NCBI GenBank assembly: GCA_965203725.1
Contig: CBDBDH010000003.1
Span: 1-64,000, forward strand
DNA from: WTFY01 sp965203725
Lineage (GTDB): Bacteria; Pseudomonadota; Gammaproteobacteria; UBA4575
DNA: 64,000 nucleotides
Direction: 5' to 3'
Position numbers and translations under genes: made by a program. Positions 6,399 through 14,793 of the stretch are shown here, in pieces (the first letter of the stretch is position 1; every line of letters begins with the position of its first letter). The notes beneath the pieces are model-generated. The model made no database searches, had not been told where the DNA came from, and worked only from the letters and a program-made list of their open reading frames with translations.

Positions 6399-6671
6399 TC
6401 AGTGAATGGCGTGCACGGGTTTGAGCACCTGCAGGCCCTGGTATTCAATGAAAATACAGAAGTGGCCCAGGTAATTGTCGACCGTTCCAATCTCCACCTG
6501 GTTTTCCCGGATCGCGCACAACATGGTCAGCTCGGACTCGCAAAAGGCACGGGCGACCACCCCGATGCTTTTGAATATACAGGCCCGGATCCGTTCCAGT
6601 TCCGGAGGCTGGAAATTCACCAGGGAGCGCTTGATCAGCGAATCGGTGGCGGCTTTGGGTAGGGTATTCAT
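6399..6671 (-). CDS. Hypothetical protein behind a Fur-box-like site
   Basis: A 90-residue protein starting MNTLPKAATDSLIKRS and ending LKPVHAIH. There are two Cys (CIF and CES) and no signal peptide or membrane helix. The start at 6671 is chosen because the longer frame upstream runs through the AT-rich promoter and reads as low-complexity Ile/His peptide. A Fur-box-like sequence lies 54-68 bases upstream. A deleted second copy lies next door. No family is recognised. The promoter suggests induction by iron limitation. Confidence 0.6.
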   Translation of the reverse strand: MNTLPKAATDSLIKRSLVNFQPPELERIRACIFKSIGVVARAFCESELTMLCAIRENQVEIGTVDNYLGHFCIFIEYQGLQVLKPVHAIH

Positions 6672-6724
6672 TGGCTGCAACTGGTTCAAAATGCTCGTGT
6701 ACAGTTGATGTATGCTAATACTAA

Positions 6725-6739
6725 TGAGAATTATTATTA
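6725..6739 (-). promoter_or_regulatory. Fur-box-like operator
   Basis: TGAGAAT-T-ATTATTA matches the Fur 7-1-7 consensus TGATAAT-N-ATTATCA at 13 of 15 positions. It sits in an AT-rich promoter zone between the divergent 90-residue gene (minus) and the acetyl-CoA synthetase gene (plus). Because it is closer to the minus-strand gene, that gene is the likely target. Confidence 0.6.
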
Positions 6740-6889
6740 TTTGCAAGTGATAATTGTGATCGGTCAAAAAATTCATCACTCGCCTCCCGGGGATGTCTTC
6801 AGATCAGAACAGGTCTTTGCTTTCGTTTCCCGGCAGAATAAATAGTAGAATCCCGGACAAAGCCCGCAAGGGATGAGACCACACCCGTC

Positions 6890-8827
6890 ATGCCCGAGGA
6901 AAAAATCTATCCAGTTCCCGATCCGGTGGCCGCTCGGGCCCACATCGATCAGGCGGAATACGAGCGCCTGTACCGGCAGTCGGTGGACGACCCTGCCGGG
7001 TTCTGGGCCGAACAGGCGGATCGATTTATCAGCTGGTTCAAGAAATGGGACCGGGTTCTGGACTGGGACTATCACCGCGGCCACATCCGCTGGTTTGAAG
7101 GGGCCACGCTTAACGTCTGCTACAACTGCGTGGACCGGCACCTCAAAGAGCACGGGTCGCGGACCGCCATTCTCTGGGAGGGCGACACCCCCGGCGAGGA
7201 CCAGGCGATCAGCTATGCGGAGCTGCACCGGGAAGTCTGCATATTCTCGAACATCCTGAAATCACGCGGGGTGAAAAAGGGGGACCGTGTCTGCATCTAC
7301 ATGCCCATGATCCCCGAGGCGGCTTTTGCCATGCTGGCCTGTGCGCGGATCGGTGCCGTGCATTCCGTCGTATTCGGCGGCTTCTCCCCGGATGCCCTGA
7401 CGGAGCGGATCCTGGATTCGGACTGTCGCACCGTGATTACCGCGGATGAAGGGGTGCGCGGCGGTAGAAAGGTTCCCTTGAAGGCCAACACGGACGCGGC
7501 CCTGCGAAACTGTCCGAAGGTCTCCACCGTGCTCGTCGTCCGGCGGACCGGCGGCGAGGTGGTCTGGCACCCGTCACGGGACTGCTGGTACCACGAACTG
7601 AAAGCGGGCACCAGCGACGTCTGCGAGCCCGAACCCATGGCTGCCGAAGACCCGCTGTTCATCCTGTATACCTCGGGCTCGACCGGGAAGCCGAAAGGCG
7701 TGCTGCACACGACCGGGGGCTACCTGCTGTATGTTGCCATCACCCACCGGTATGCGTTTGACTACCGCAGCGGCGAAGTGTACTGGTGCAGCGCGGACAT
7801 CGGCTGGGTGACCGGACATTCCTATATCGTGTACGGCCCGCTGTGCAATGCGGCGACCACGCTGATGTTCGAGGGCGTTCCCACCTATCCTGATGCCAGC
7901 CGCTTCTGGCAGGTCTGCGACAAGTACGATGTCGCCAGCTTCTATACCGCCCCGACGGCCCTGCGCACCCTGATCAGCATGGGCGATGCGCCGGTCAAGG
8001 CCACGTCCCGCAAAAGCCTGCGCCTGCTGGGTTCGGTCGGCGAGCCGATCAACCCCGAGGTGTGGGAGTGGTACTACCACGTGGTGGGGGAGGGCCGCTG
8101 CCCGGTGATCGACACCTGGTGGCAGACCGAGACCGGGGGTTTCATGATCACCCCGCTGCCGGGAGCGACGCCGCTGAAACCGGGTTCGGCGACGAAACCT
8201 TTTTTCGGAATCCAGCCGGCCATCGTCGATGAGAACGGCGAGGAACTGGAAGGTGAGTGCCAGGGCAACCTGGTGATCAAGCACCCCTGGCCGGGGCAGA
8301 TGCGCACCGTGTACGGGGATCACGACCGGTTCATCGAGACCTATTTCTCACAGTATCCCGGCAGGTATTTCAGCGGCGACGGCTGTCGGCGCGATGCGCA
8401 GGGATACTACTGGATCACGGGGCGCGTCGATGATGTTCTGAACGTGTCCGGCCACCGGCTGGGAACGGCGGAAGTGGAAAGTGCCCTGGTGCTGCATCCG
8501 TCGGTGGCGGAGGCGGCCGTGGTGGGCTACCCGCACGCGATCAAGGGACAGGGCATCTACGCTTATGTCACGCCGATGCTGAATGCCGCGACCGGCGATG
8601 CACTGAAAGACGAGCTCGTGCAACTGGTGCGCAAGGAAATCGGGGCCTTCGCAAAACCCGACATCATCCAGTGGGCGCCCGGGCTGCCGAAGACCCGCTC
8701 GGGCAAGATCATGCGGCGCATCCTTCGAAAAATTGCAGAAAACGAGGTCGGCGACCTGGGCGATACCACGACCCTGGCGGACCCCTCGGTGATCGAGGAT
8801 CTGATTGAAAACCGGGAAGGCACCTGA
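6890..8827 (+). CDS. acs: Acetyl-CoA synthetase
   Basis: A 645-residue AMP-forming acetate-CoA ligase, the normal length for Acs. It makes acetyl-AMP and then acetyl-CoA from acetate, ATP and CoA in the cytoplasm. Visible motifs are the P-loop YTSGSTGKPKGV (about 262-273), the WWQTETGG acyl-pocket motif (about 410), the ITGRVDDVLNVSGHR hinge (about 508-522) and PKTRSGKIMRR near 606, whose Lys is the classic regulatory acetylation site. It starts at ATG 6890. The next gene is an isochorismatase-fold hydrolase 45 bases after the stop, possibly in the same unit. Confidence 0.93.
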   Translation: MPEEKIYPVPDPVAARAHIDQAEYERLYRQSVDDPAGFWAEQADRFISWFKKWDRVLDWDYHRGHIRWFEGATLNVCYNCVDRHLKEHGSRTAILWEGDTPGEDQAISYAELHREVCIFSNILKSRGVKKGDRVCIYMPMIPEAAFAMLACARIGAVHSVVFGGFSPDALTERILDSDCRTVITADEGVRGGRKVPLKANTDAALRNCPKVSTVLVVRRTGGEVVWHPSRDCWYHELKAGTSDVCEPEPMAAEDPLFILYTSGSTGKPKGVLHTTGGYLLYVAITHRYAFDYRSGEVYWCSADIGWVTGHSYIVYGPLCNAATTLMFEGVPTYPDASRFWQVCDKYDVASFYTAPTALRTLISMGDAPVKATSRKSLRLLGSVGEPINPEVWEWYYHVVGEGRCPVIDTWWQTETGGFMITPLPGATPLKPGSATKPFFGIQPAIVDENGEELEGECQGNLVIKHPWPGQMRTVYGDHDRFIETYFSQYPGRYFSGDGCRRDAQGYYWITGRVDDVLNVSGHRLGTAEVESALVLHPSVAEAAVVGYPHAIKGQGIYAYVTPMLNAATGDALKDELVQLVRKEIGAFAKPDIIQWAPGLPKTRSGKIMRRILRKIAENEVGDLGDTTTLADPSVIEDLIENREGT

Positions 8828-8872
8828 GCGGTACGTCTATGTCCTGCACTCGCGCATCCTGAGGGGATGGCC

Positions 8873-9412
8873 ATGAAGCCGGCCCTGCTGCTCGTGGACA
8901 TCCAGAACGACTATTTCCCGGGCGGGAACATGGAACTGGTCAACATGGAGGCGGCCGGCGCGAATGCCAGGAAGCTCCTCGACCGGTTCCGCTACCAGGG
9001 CCTGCCGACGTTTCACATCCAGCACACTTCCCCGAACCGCGGGTCCGGATTTTTCCTGCCCGACACCCCGGGTGTCGAGATCCATGAAAGCGTGGGGCTG
9101 TTACCCGGGGAGACCGTCATCCACAAGCGCTACCCGAACAGTTTCCACAAGACGGACCTGCTCGCGCAATTGCAGCAAAAGGAAGTCAGGACCCTGGTGA
9201 TCTGCGGTGCCATGAGCCACATGTGCGTTGAGGCCACGACACGCGCAGCGGCCGACTACGGGTTCAAGTGTACCGTCGTGCAGGATGCCTGTGCGACACG
9301 GGATATCGAATTCCGGGGCAGGACCGTGAGCGCGGAAGATGTCCATCGCACGGCCATGTCGGCACTGGATTTTGCCTATGCCAACGTCGTCGATGCGGGT
9401 GAGTTGCTGTGA
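8873..9412 (+). CDS. Isochorismatase-family cysteine hydrolase
   Basis: A 179-residue protein of the isochorismatase-like fold. The catalytic triad is visible: Asp in ALLLVDIQNDYF (about residue 9), Lys in VIHKRYPNSF, and Cys in VICGAMSHMCVEATTRAA (about 117). The family includes nicotinamidase and other amide hydrolases. The substrate cannot be decided from sequence. ATG 8873 is preferred over ATG 8867 because GAGGGG at 8860-8865 is properly spaced for it. It lies downstream of acs in the same direction. Confidence 0.8.
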   Translation: MKPALLLVDIQNDYFPGGNMELVNMEAAGANARKLLDRFRYQGLPTFHIQHTSPNRGSGFFLPDTPGVEIHESVGLLPGETVIHKRYPNSFHKTDLLAQLQQKEVRTLVICGAMSHMCVEATTRAAADYGFKCTVVQDACATRDIEFRGRTVSAEDVHRTAMSALDFAYANVVDAGELL

Positions 9413-9436
9413 AGGACGGGGCCTGTTGCCCCTAGA

Positions 9437-10927
9437 TCACTGGAGTTGTTCGCGCTGTTGCTGCAGCAGGCGCAGCCGCAGTTTGAGGACTTCAATGCGG
9501 GCCTTTGAACTCGGGTCGATGCCGGGGGACTGCAGCGCCAGATGAACCTGCTCCATGGCGAGGTCGTACTGTCCATGGGCCGCATAAAAATTTCCCAGGG
9601 ACTCGTGGCTGCGCCAGGGCATTCCGGCCCGGCTCGCCGCGCGGGCCTTGATCTTGTCGATGGCCGGAAACTGCGTGTTGTCGTGGCTTAGCCGATCCAG
9701 TTTTTCCAGGGCCTCGTGGGCCAGGTCCTCCCGGATCAGGCTGGTGGCCAGATAGTAGGTGACCGGCAGGTTTCCGGGATACACGCGGTCCAGGGACTCG
9801 AGCGTTACTCTGGCTGCCCCCGTTTGCCCCATGGCAAGACGGATTTGGGCATCCGCAAGCTGGACTTTGAGCCGGTTGTCCGTGTCAACGGCGATTTTCC
9901 CCAGCTGGCGCAGCCCCTGTTCATGTTTGCCGGCACGGCTCAGGGCCAGGGCATAGGTGTAGTGTTCCGTGTCGCTGAGCCCCATGGGCGTCCTGCTTTT
10001 ATTTCGGTAGTGGTCGATCAGTTCTGTTGGATTTTTGCCGAGGGCCAGGGTGCGTGCCCGGGTATATTCGAAATCGGTACTGTTGAAGGCATAGGTGCCA
10101 CGGTACTGCCTGGCACGCGCTTCGGATTCGCTGACACGTTTCAGGGTCTGCGGATGGGTGCTCAAGAATTCAGGAAGCTTTCCCCGGTTCAACTGGGTGT
10201 ACTTGTGCATGCGCTTGAAAAAAAGTGGCATGCCGTACGGGTCGATGTTCGCACTGACCATCAGTTGCATGCCAATGCGGTCGGCCTCCTCCTCGAAGTT
10301 GCGTGAATAGGCAAACCTGGCCTGCTGGACTCCAGCCTGGGAAGTCATGAGTGCGGCCTGACCCAGTTCGACGTTGTAGACCGTGGCCAGGAGGGCGCCC
10401 AGGAACGTCAGGGCGGACACCACGCTGAAGGCCTTTGCATTTTCGAAGTTCCGCGCAATATGACGCTGCGTGACATGGGCAATTTCGTGGGCAAACACGC
10501 TGGCCAGTTCACTCTCTCGTGCGGCCAGGGTGAGCAGGCCGCTGTTGATTGCAATGACCCCGCCTGGCAATGCAAATGCGTTGATGCTGGGATCGTTTAC
10601 CAACAGGAATGTGAAAGGGAAATTCGAGTCCAGGCCGCCGGAGGTGATGCGGGTGCCGAGTGCCTGGACATACTGGACCAGCTCGGGATCGCTGGAGACC
10701 GGCAGGCGTCTTCGGACTTCGGTCAGCAACACGCGCCCGAGTTCGATTTCCTTGGCCGGGCTCAGCTCCGTGCTGGCGGGCCCGCCAATGTTGGGCAGGT
10801 GAGCCTGCGCCACCGAGAGTGTCACCAGCATCACGAGCAGCAGGCCAAGCCCCAGGCCAAGCCCCAGGCCTGTGCGACCGGCGGATCGTGTCTCAAGCGA
10901 GCTCTTGCAGTGGAAGGGATACAGCAT
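9437..10927 (-). CDS. bepA: M48 metalloprotease with TPR tail (BepA/YfgC-like)
   Basis: A protein of about 496 residues. The N-terminal hydrophobic signal (about residues 20-42, containing a GLGLGLGL run) exports it to the periplasm. The M48 zinc motif HEIAH lies at about 147-151 with a third ligand in EEEADRIGM. The C-terminal third is helical tetratricopeptide-like repeats (Leu/Ala-rich, TPR-type spacing). BepA-type proteins degrade or assist outer-membrane proteins such as LptD. ATG 10927 is chosen for its signal peptide; an ATG at 10972 is also possible and no clear ribosome site decides it. Confidence 0.85.
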   Translation of the reverse strand: MLYPFHCKSSLETRSAGRTGLGLGLGLGLLLVMLVTLSVAQAHLPNIGGPASTELSPAKEIELGRVLLTEVRRRLPVSSDPELVQYVQALGTRITSGGLDSNFPFTFLLVNDPSINAFALPGGVIAINSGLLTLAARESELASVFAHEIAHVTQRHIARNFENAKAFSVVSALTFLGALLATVYNVELGQAALMTSQAGVQQARFAYSRNFEEEADRIGMQLMVSANIDPYGMPLFFKRMHKYTQLNRGKLPEFLSTHPQTLKRVSESEARARQYRGTYAFNSTDFEYTRARTLALGKNPTELIDHYRNKSRTPMGLSDTEHYTYALALSRAGKHEQGLRQLGKIAVDTDNRLKVQLADAQIRLAMGQTGAARVTLESLDRVYPGNLPVTYYLATSLIREDLAHEALEKLDRLSHDNTQFPAIDKIKARAASRAGMPWRSHESLGNFYAAHGQYDLAMEQVHLALQSPGIDPSSKARIEVLKLRLRLLQQQREQLQ

Positions 10928-11102
10928 GGAGGATGACGGTACTGTACAGTATTGTGACGGTTCAGACTCCATAAGCCGGTGAAAGTTTATTCCGATCAAC
11001 ACTATTAAAGTATTATGATATTATAATATATCTTGCGGTTCAGGCTCGTGTTGGCCGCCAGTTGCAAGCTTTTATATGATGGATTTCCAAGGAGTTGTTG
11101 TA

Positions 11103-11333
11103 ATGGCCGAATTTGACCAAGAATTAGATGCCTGTGGGCTGAACTGTCCACTTCCGATTTTACGTGCAAAAAAAGCGTTGTCGGGTATGGATTCGGGTAA
11201 AGTGCTGCAGATCATTGCTACCGACCCAGGTTCGGTAAAGGATTTCGAAGCGTTTTCCAAGCAGACGGGCAACGCGCTTTTGGATTCGAATGAAGATGGA
11301 GAAAAGTTTTATTTTCTCATCCAGAAAAAATAA
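11103..11333 (+). CDS. tusA: TusA-family sulfurtransferase
   Basis: A 76-residue protein with the TusA signature LDACGLNCPLPILRAKKAL. The Cys of the CPxP motif (residue 15) carries the persulfide. It passes sulfur to tRNA thiolation, molybdenum cofactor or, in sulfur oxidisers, to the Hdr-like/Dsr pathways. There are no dsrE or hdr neighbours, so which role applies here is not decided. ATG 11103 follows GGAGTTG. It is a single-gene unit flanked by AT-rich upstream DNA at 11010-11035. Confidence 0.85.
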   Translation: MAEFDQELDACGLNCPLPILRAKKALSGMDSGKVLQIIATDPGSVKDFEAFSKQTGNALLDSNEDGEKFYFLIQKK

Positions 11334-11485
11334 CCACAGGAACAATAGTGGCGGCGGCTTTTGCCCCGCCGGATAATCTTGCACAATCACATTTCGTGCC
11401 GGCAGGTGCGGGTGCTGCCTGGCCCGCGGGCATTTGCTGACATCAGGCATGCCTGGGTGCGCGAACCCGGACTTTCACATCGGCG

Positions 11486-11992
11486 ATGCGTCATATAATC
11501 TCCATACTGCTGGAAAACGAGGCGGGCGCACTGTCCAGGGTCTCGGGACTGTTTTCAGCCCGCGGATACAACATAGAATCACTGACCGTTGCCCCGACCA
11601 ATGATGCCGCCGTTTCACGCATCACGGTGGTCACGGGCGGCAGCGATGACGTCATCGAGCAGATCGAGAAGCAGCTGAACAAGCTGGTAGACGTGGTGCA
11701 GGTCATCGACCTGACCGCCGATGAGCATATCGAAAGGGAAATGGTGTTGCTGAAATTGCGCAGGTCGGAAATCAGCCAGTCTGTCCTTGAGGACCTTGCC
11801 AGCGGCTATGGCGGCAGGGTTGTGGACAATTCAGGCGACCTGGTGGTCGTGGAGATCTCGGGGGTTGGAGAGAAACTTGACCAGGCCATCCGCTCGGTCC
11901 CGGATGAAGCCATCTACGAGCTGGTACGCTCCGGTGTCCTGGGCATCGCCAAGGGCAGGGGCAACGCGGCGTTGAATTCGGAGCCTGCATGA
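11486..11992 (+). CDS. ilvH: Acetolactate synthase small (regulatory) subunit
   Basis: A 168-residue protein with an ACT domain at the N-terminus (HIISILLENEAGALSRVSGLFSARGYNIESLTVAPT) and an ALS small-subunit C-terminal domain. It binds valine and activates and regulates the catalytic large subunit of acetohydroxyacid synthase, the first step of Val/Leu/Ile synthesis. The large-subunit gene (ilvI/ilvB), normally just upstream, is not in this window; tusA is there instead. ilvC follows 36 bases later, so the two are probably co-transcribed. Confidence 0.9.
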   Translation: MRHIISILLENEAGALSRVSGLFSARGYNIESLTVAPTNDAAVSRITVVTGGSDDVIEQIEKQLNKLVDVVQVIDLTADEHIEREMVLLKLRRSEISQSVLEDLASGYGGRVVDNSGDLVVVEISGVGEKLDQAIRSVPDEAIYELVRSGVLGIAKGRGNAALNSEPA

Positions 11993-12028
11993 GACAGGCT
12001 GCCAGAGAATGGAAAATGGAGAACGGGC

Positions 12029-13045
12029 ATGAATATTTTTTATGACAAAGACGCAGATCTTTCAGTGATCCGGGGCAAACGGGTCGCCATCGTGGGTTAC
12101 GGTTCCCAGGGACATGCGCATGCGAACAACCTGCAGGATTCGGGCGTGACCGTCACGGTGGGACTGCGTGAGGGGTCTTCGTCTTTTGCCAAGGCAGAGC
12201 AGGCGGGGATCAACGCTGTATCCATCGAAGACGCCGTGGCGGGCGCCGATGTCGTCATGGTGCTGGCCCCCGATGAGCACCAGAGCAAACTGTATAAAGA
12301 GAGCATCGAGCCGAACATGCGCCAGGGCGCGACGCTGGCCTTTGCACACGGATTCAACATCCACTTCGAAAGAATCACACCCCGGGAAGACCTGGACGTC
12401 ATCATGATCGCGCCCAAGGGCCCGGGCCACCTGGTGCGCTCGACCTATGTCCAGAACGGCGGGGTGCCTACCTTGATTGCGGTTTTTCAGGATGCATCGG
12501 GCAGTGCGAAAAGCACGGCCTTGTCCTATGCCTCGGCCAATGGCGGCGGGCGCGCCGGGATCATCGAGACCACCTTCAAGGAGGAAACCGAGACCGACCT
12601 GTTCGGGGAGCAGGCGGTCCTGTGCGGCGGTGCGACAGCACTCGTACAGACGGGATTCGAAGTGCTGGTGGATGCCGGGTACGCGCCCGAGATGGCGTAC
12701 TTCGAATGTCTGCACGAATTGAAGCTCATTGTCGACCTGATGTATGAAGGCGGTATCGCCAACATGCGCTATTCGATTTCCAACACGGCGGAGTACGGCG
12801 ATCTGACGCGCGGACCCAGGGTGATCAATGACGACACCCGGGCGGAAATGAAACGAATTCTGGACCAGGTTCAGTCCGGTGAGTTCGCACGGGAATTCAT
12901 CGATGAGATCGAGTCCGGTGGCGCCAACCTGCAAAGCCTGCGCGAGCAGGGGCGCCAGCACCCCATAGAGAAAGTCGGCGGCGAGTTGCGCGACATGATG
13001 CCCTGGATCAAGTCCAACAAGATTGTAGATCAAAGCAAGAACTAG
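12029..13045 (+). CDS. ilvC: Ketol-acid reductoisomerase
   Basis: A 338-residue class I enzyme that converts acetolactate to dihydroxyisovalerate using NADPH and Mg. The Rossmann motif VAIVGYGSQGHAHANNLQDSG is near the N-terminus, followed by VMVLAPDE, the APKGPGHLVRSTY segment, and the metal-binding ETFKEETETDLFGEQ and CLHELKLIVDLMYEGG helices. Length and motifs are standard. It lies between ilvH and the Psd-like gene, the usual ilvHC arrangement. Confidence 0.95.
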   Translation: MNIFYDKDADLSVIRGKRVAIVGYGSQGHAHANNLQDSGVTVTVGLREGSSSFAKAEQAGINAVSIEDAVAGADVVMVLAPDEHQSKLYKESIEPNMRQGATLAFAHGFNIHFERITPREDLDVIMIAPKGPGHLVRSTYVQNGGVPTLIAVFQDASGSAKSTALSYASANGGGRAGIIETTFKEETETDLFGEQAVLCGGATALVQTGFEVLVDAGYAPEMAYFECLHELKLIVDLMYEGGIANMRYSISNTAEYGDLTRGPRVINDDTRAEMKRILDQVQSGEFAREFIDEIESGGANLQSLREQGRQHPIEKVGGELRDMMPWIKSNKIVDQSKN

Positions 13046-13087
13046 GTCTGCGGTTTGCATAACATGCCCATGTTATGACCGGCTCCG

Positions 13088-13723
13088 ATGATCCCCATTG
13101 CTAGAGAAGCGCAGCTCGTGCTGCTGGTGCTGGGCATGGCCGTGGCCCTGGCCCAGTACCTGTTCGGGATTTCCGTGATCTGGCCGTTCTGGCTAATGTT
13201 TGCCCTTCTGCTGGTCCTGTTCCGGGATTTCAAGCGCACCATTCCCGCGATCCCTCTGGCTGTGGTCAGCCCGGTGGACGGGCGCATCACGGACATCAAG
13301 GATGCGGTTCACGACCCGTACCTGAAGCGCACGGCCCAGTCGGTCCGCCTGCGCCAGTCCTCGCTTGGCGAGTTCAACGTGCACAGCCCGATCGAGGGCA
13401 AGGTGCAGAATCTCTGGGTGCGCTCGGCTTCAAGACACGCCGAATCCGAACTTGCGGTATGGGTGCAAACGGACGAACTCGACGATGTCGTAATGGTGGC
13501 CAACCTGAGTTCCGCACTGCGCCATGCCATTTGCCACATCAGTGCAGGCGAGAAACTGGGGCAGGGACAGCGCTGCGGGTTCATGGCCTTTTCCTGTGAA
13601 GTCGAGATCTACCTGCCGCTGACGAGCAGCGTCAGTGTCGGGGTCGATCAGCCGGTTCGCGCCGGCAGTGATAAACTGGCAGAATTCGTACACGAGGCCA
13701 AGCCGTCATCCGCTGACCCATGA
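13088..13723 (+). CDS. Phosphatidylserine decarboxylase-like protein, atypical active site
   Basis: A 211-residue protein with two N-terminal membrane segments (about 9-45), then a domain like short class II phosphatidylserine decarboxylases: VVSPVDGRITDI, then FNVHSPIEGKV, and near the C-terminus GFMAFSCEVEIYLP. In active enzymes the last motif is F-G-S-x-V-x-x-x-L-P, cleaved at Gly-Ser to form the pyruvoyl group. Here it reads F-S-C, so the essential Ser is Cys and the Gly is Ser. The VHVNRxPxxG motif is also shortened (VHSPIEG). Self-processing and decarboxylation are therefore doubtful. Its stop overlaps the pssA start (ATGA-type). Confidence 0.7.
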   Translation: MIPIAREAQLVLLVLGMAVALAQYLFGISVIWPFWLMFALLLVLFRDFKRTIPAIPLAVVSPVDGRITDIKDAVHDPYLKRTAQSVRLRQSSLGEFNVHSPIEGKVQNLWVRSASRHAESELAVWVQTDELDDVVMVANLSSALRHAICHISAGEKLGQGQRCGFMAFSCEVEIYLPLTSSVSVGVDQPVRAGSDKLAEFVHEAKPSSADP

Positions 13724-14499
13724 ACAGACCAGAAAAGAAATTGCGCAAGGGGATCTACCTGTTGCCGAACCTGTTTACCACCGGCTCGCTGTTCGCCGGC
13801 TTCTATGCCATCGTTGCCGCCACCTCGGACCTGTTTGACCAGGCGGCCATCGCCATCATCGTCGCCCTGTTCCTGGATTTCTTTGATGGAAGGATCGCGC
13901 GCCTGACCCAGACCACCAGCAAGTTCGGCGCACAGTACGACAGCCTGTCCGACATGGTGTCCTTTGGTGTGGCACCCGCGCTGGTCGTCTATGAATGGGC
14001 GCTGATTCACTTTGCGAGCTTCCCCTGGATCTGGTCCAAGCTGGGATGGCTTGCGGCATTTTTCTTTACCGCGGCCGCGGCATTGCGCCTGGCACGGTTC
14101 AACGCGCGCGTGACGGTGGTCAGCAAACGCTATTTCCAGGGGTTGCCCAGTCCGGCCGCCGCAGCGGCCCTGGTCGGATTCATCTGGGCCTGCCATGACA
14201 TGCAGCTCTCCCGCGAGGACACGGCCATCGCGGCCCTGGTGGTGACCATCGTTCTTGGCACCCTCATGGTCAGCAATTTCACCTATCACAGCTTCAAGGA
14301 CATCAGCCTCGTGGACCGGATCCCCTACATCGTGATGCTGGCGGTGGTGCTTGGCTTTATTCTGGTTTCGATCGACCCGCCGAAGCTGGTGTTCATCGTA
14401 TTCGCCCTGTACGCGTTGTCCGGACCCGTCATCTATATCGTTCGCCTGAGGCGAAAACGCAGCGCACGCAGTCCCGTGAATATCGAAAACCGCCCGTAA
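13720..14499 (+). CDS. pssA: CDP-diacylglycerol-serine O-phosphatidyltransferase
   Basis: A 259-residue multi-pass membrane enzyme that makes phosphatidylserine from CDP-diacylglycerol and serine. The CDP-alcohol phosphotransferase motif is clear near residues 52-82: DFFDGRIARLTQ, then FGAQYDSLSDMVSFG, with all four Asp. About seven hydrophobic segments follow. It overlaps the Psd-like gene by four bases, so both are expressed together and the next step (decarboxylation to phosphatidylethanolamine) is expected from the partner or from another Psd elsewhere. Confidence 0.9.
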   Translation: MNRPEKKLRKGIYLLPNLFTTGSLFAGFYAIVAATSDLFDQAAIAIIVALFLDFFDGRIARLTQTTSKFGAQYDSLSDMVSFGVAPALVVYEWALIHFASFPWIWSKLGWLAAFFFTAAAALRLARFNARVTVVSKRYFQGLPSPAAAAALVGFIWACHDMQLSREDTAIAALVVTIVLGTLMVSNFTYHSFKDISLVDRIPYIVMLAVVLGFILVSIDPPKLVFIVFALYALSGPVIYIVRLRRKRSARSPVNIENRP

Positions 14500-14538
14500 T
14501 TCCCGCAGTCGGGCCCACGTTCGGATACCGGATTGCAG

Positions 14539-14568
14539 TTGACGGGTTACTGTACTTTCTGGGAGAAT
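14539..14568 (+). promoter_or_regulatory. Probable leu operon promoter
   Basis: TTGACG (14539-14544) followed after 18 bases by GAGAAT (14563-14568) is a plausible sigma-70 promoter, placed 25 bases upstream of the leader peptide ATG. Support is by position and partial consensus only. Confidence 0.4.
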
Positions 14569-14592
14569 TCGCGCAATTAGGTGGTTACGGAC

Positions 14593-14688
14593 ATGAACAG
14601 GACATTCAAGAATACCGCAAGGACTGCAGTTCCAGTCTTCGGAACTGCGGGCGCGTACTGCCTTTTACTTCTCCTGCTGCCGCAGTAG
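14593..14688 (+). CDS. leuL: Leucine operon leader peptide
   Basis: A 31-residue reading frame from ATG 14593 to TAG 14686. Near its end it has six consecutive Leu codons (CTT TTA CTT CTC CTG CTG), then Pro-Gln-stop. It sits about 105 bases before leuA. This is the hallmark of a leucine attenuator: ribosome stalling at the Leu run when charged tRNA-Leu is scarce would change downstream RNA folding. Hairpins are present: GCAGTTCC/GGAACTGC within the peptide frame and TGCCGC/GCGGCA over its stop. The frame is too short for usual gene calling. Confidence 0.8.
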   Translation: MNRTFKNTARTAVPVFGTAGAYCLLLLLLPQ

Positions 14689-14793
14689 CGGCACGACCTG
14701 ACCCTGGCGAGGCTAAACGCATCATCCATTCATTTATCCAGAGATTTCCATACGAGCTCAAACTCGTGAAATTTCTGTTGCAGCGGGAGACAC

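Noticed and set aside
9437..11002. GLGLGLGL run in the M48 protease as a functional repeat
   Set aside because: It is a short GC-rich repeat inside the signal peptide hydrophobic core, probably replication slippage.
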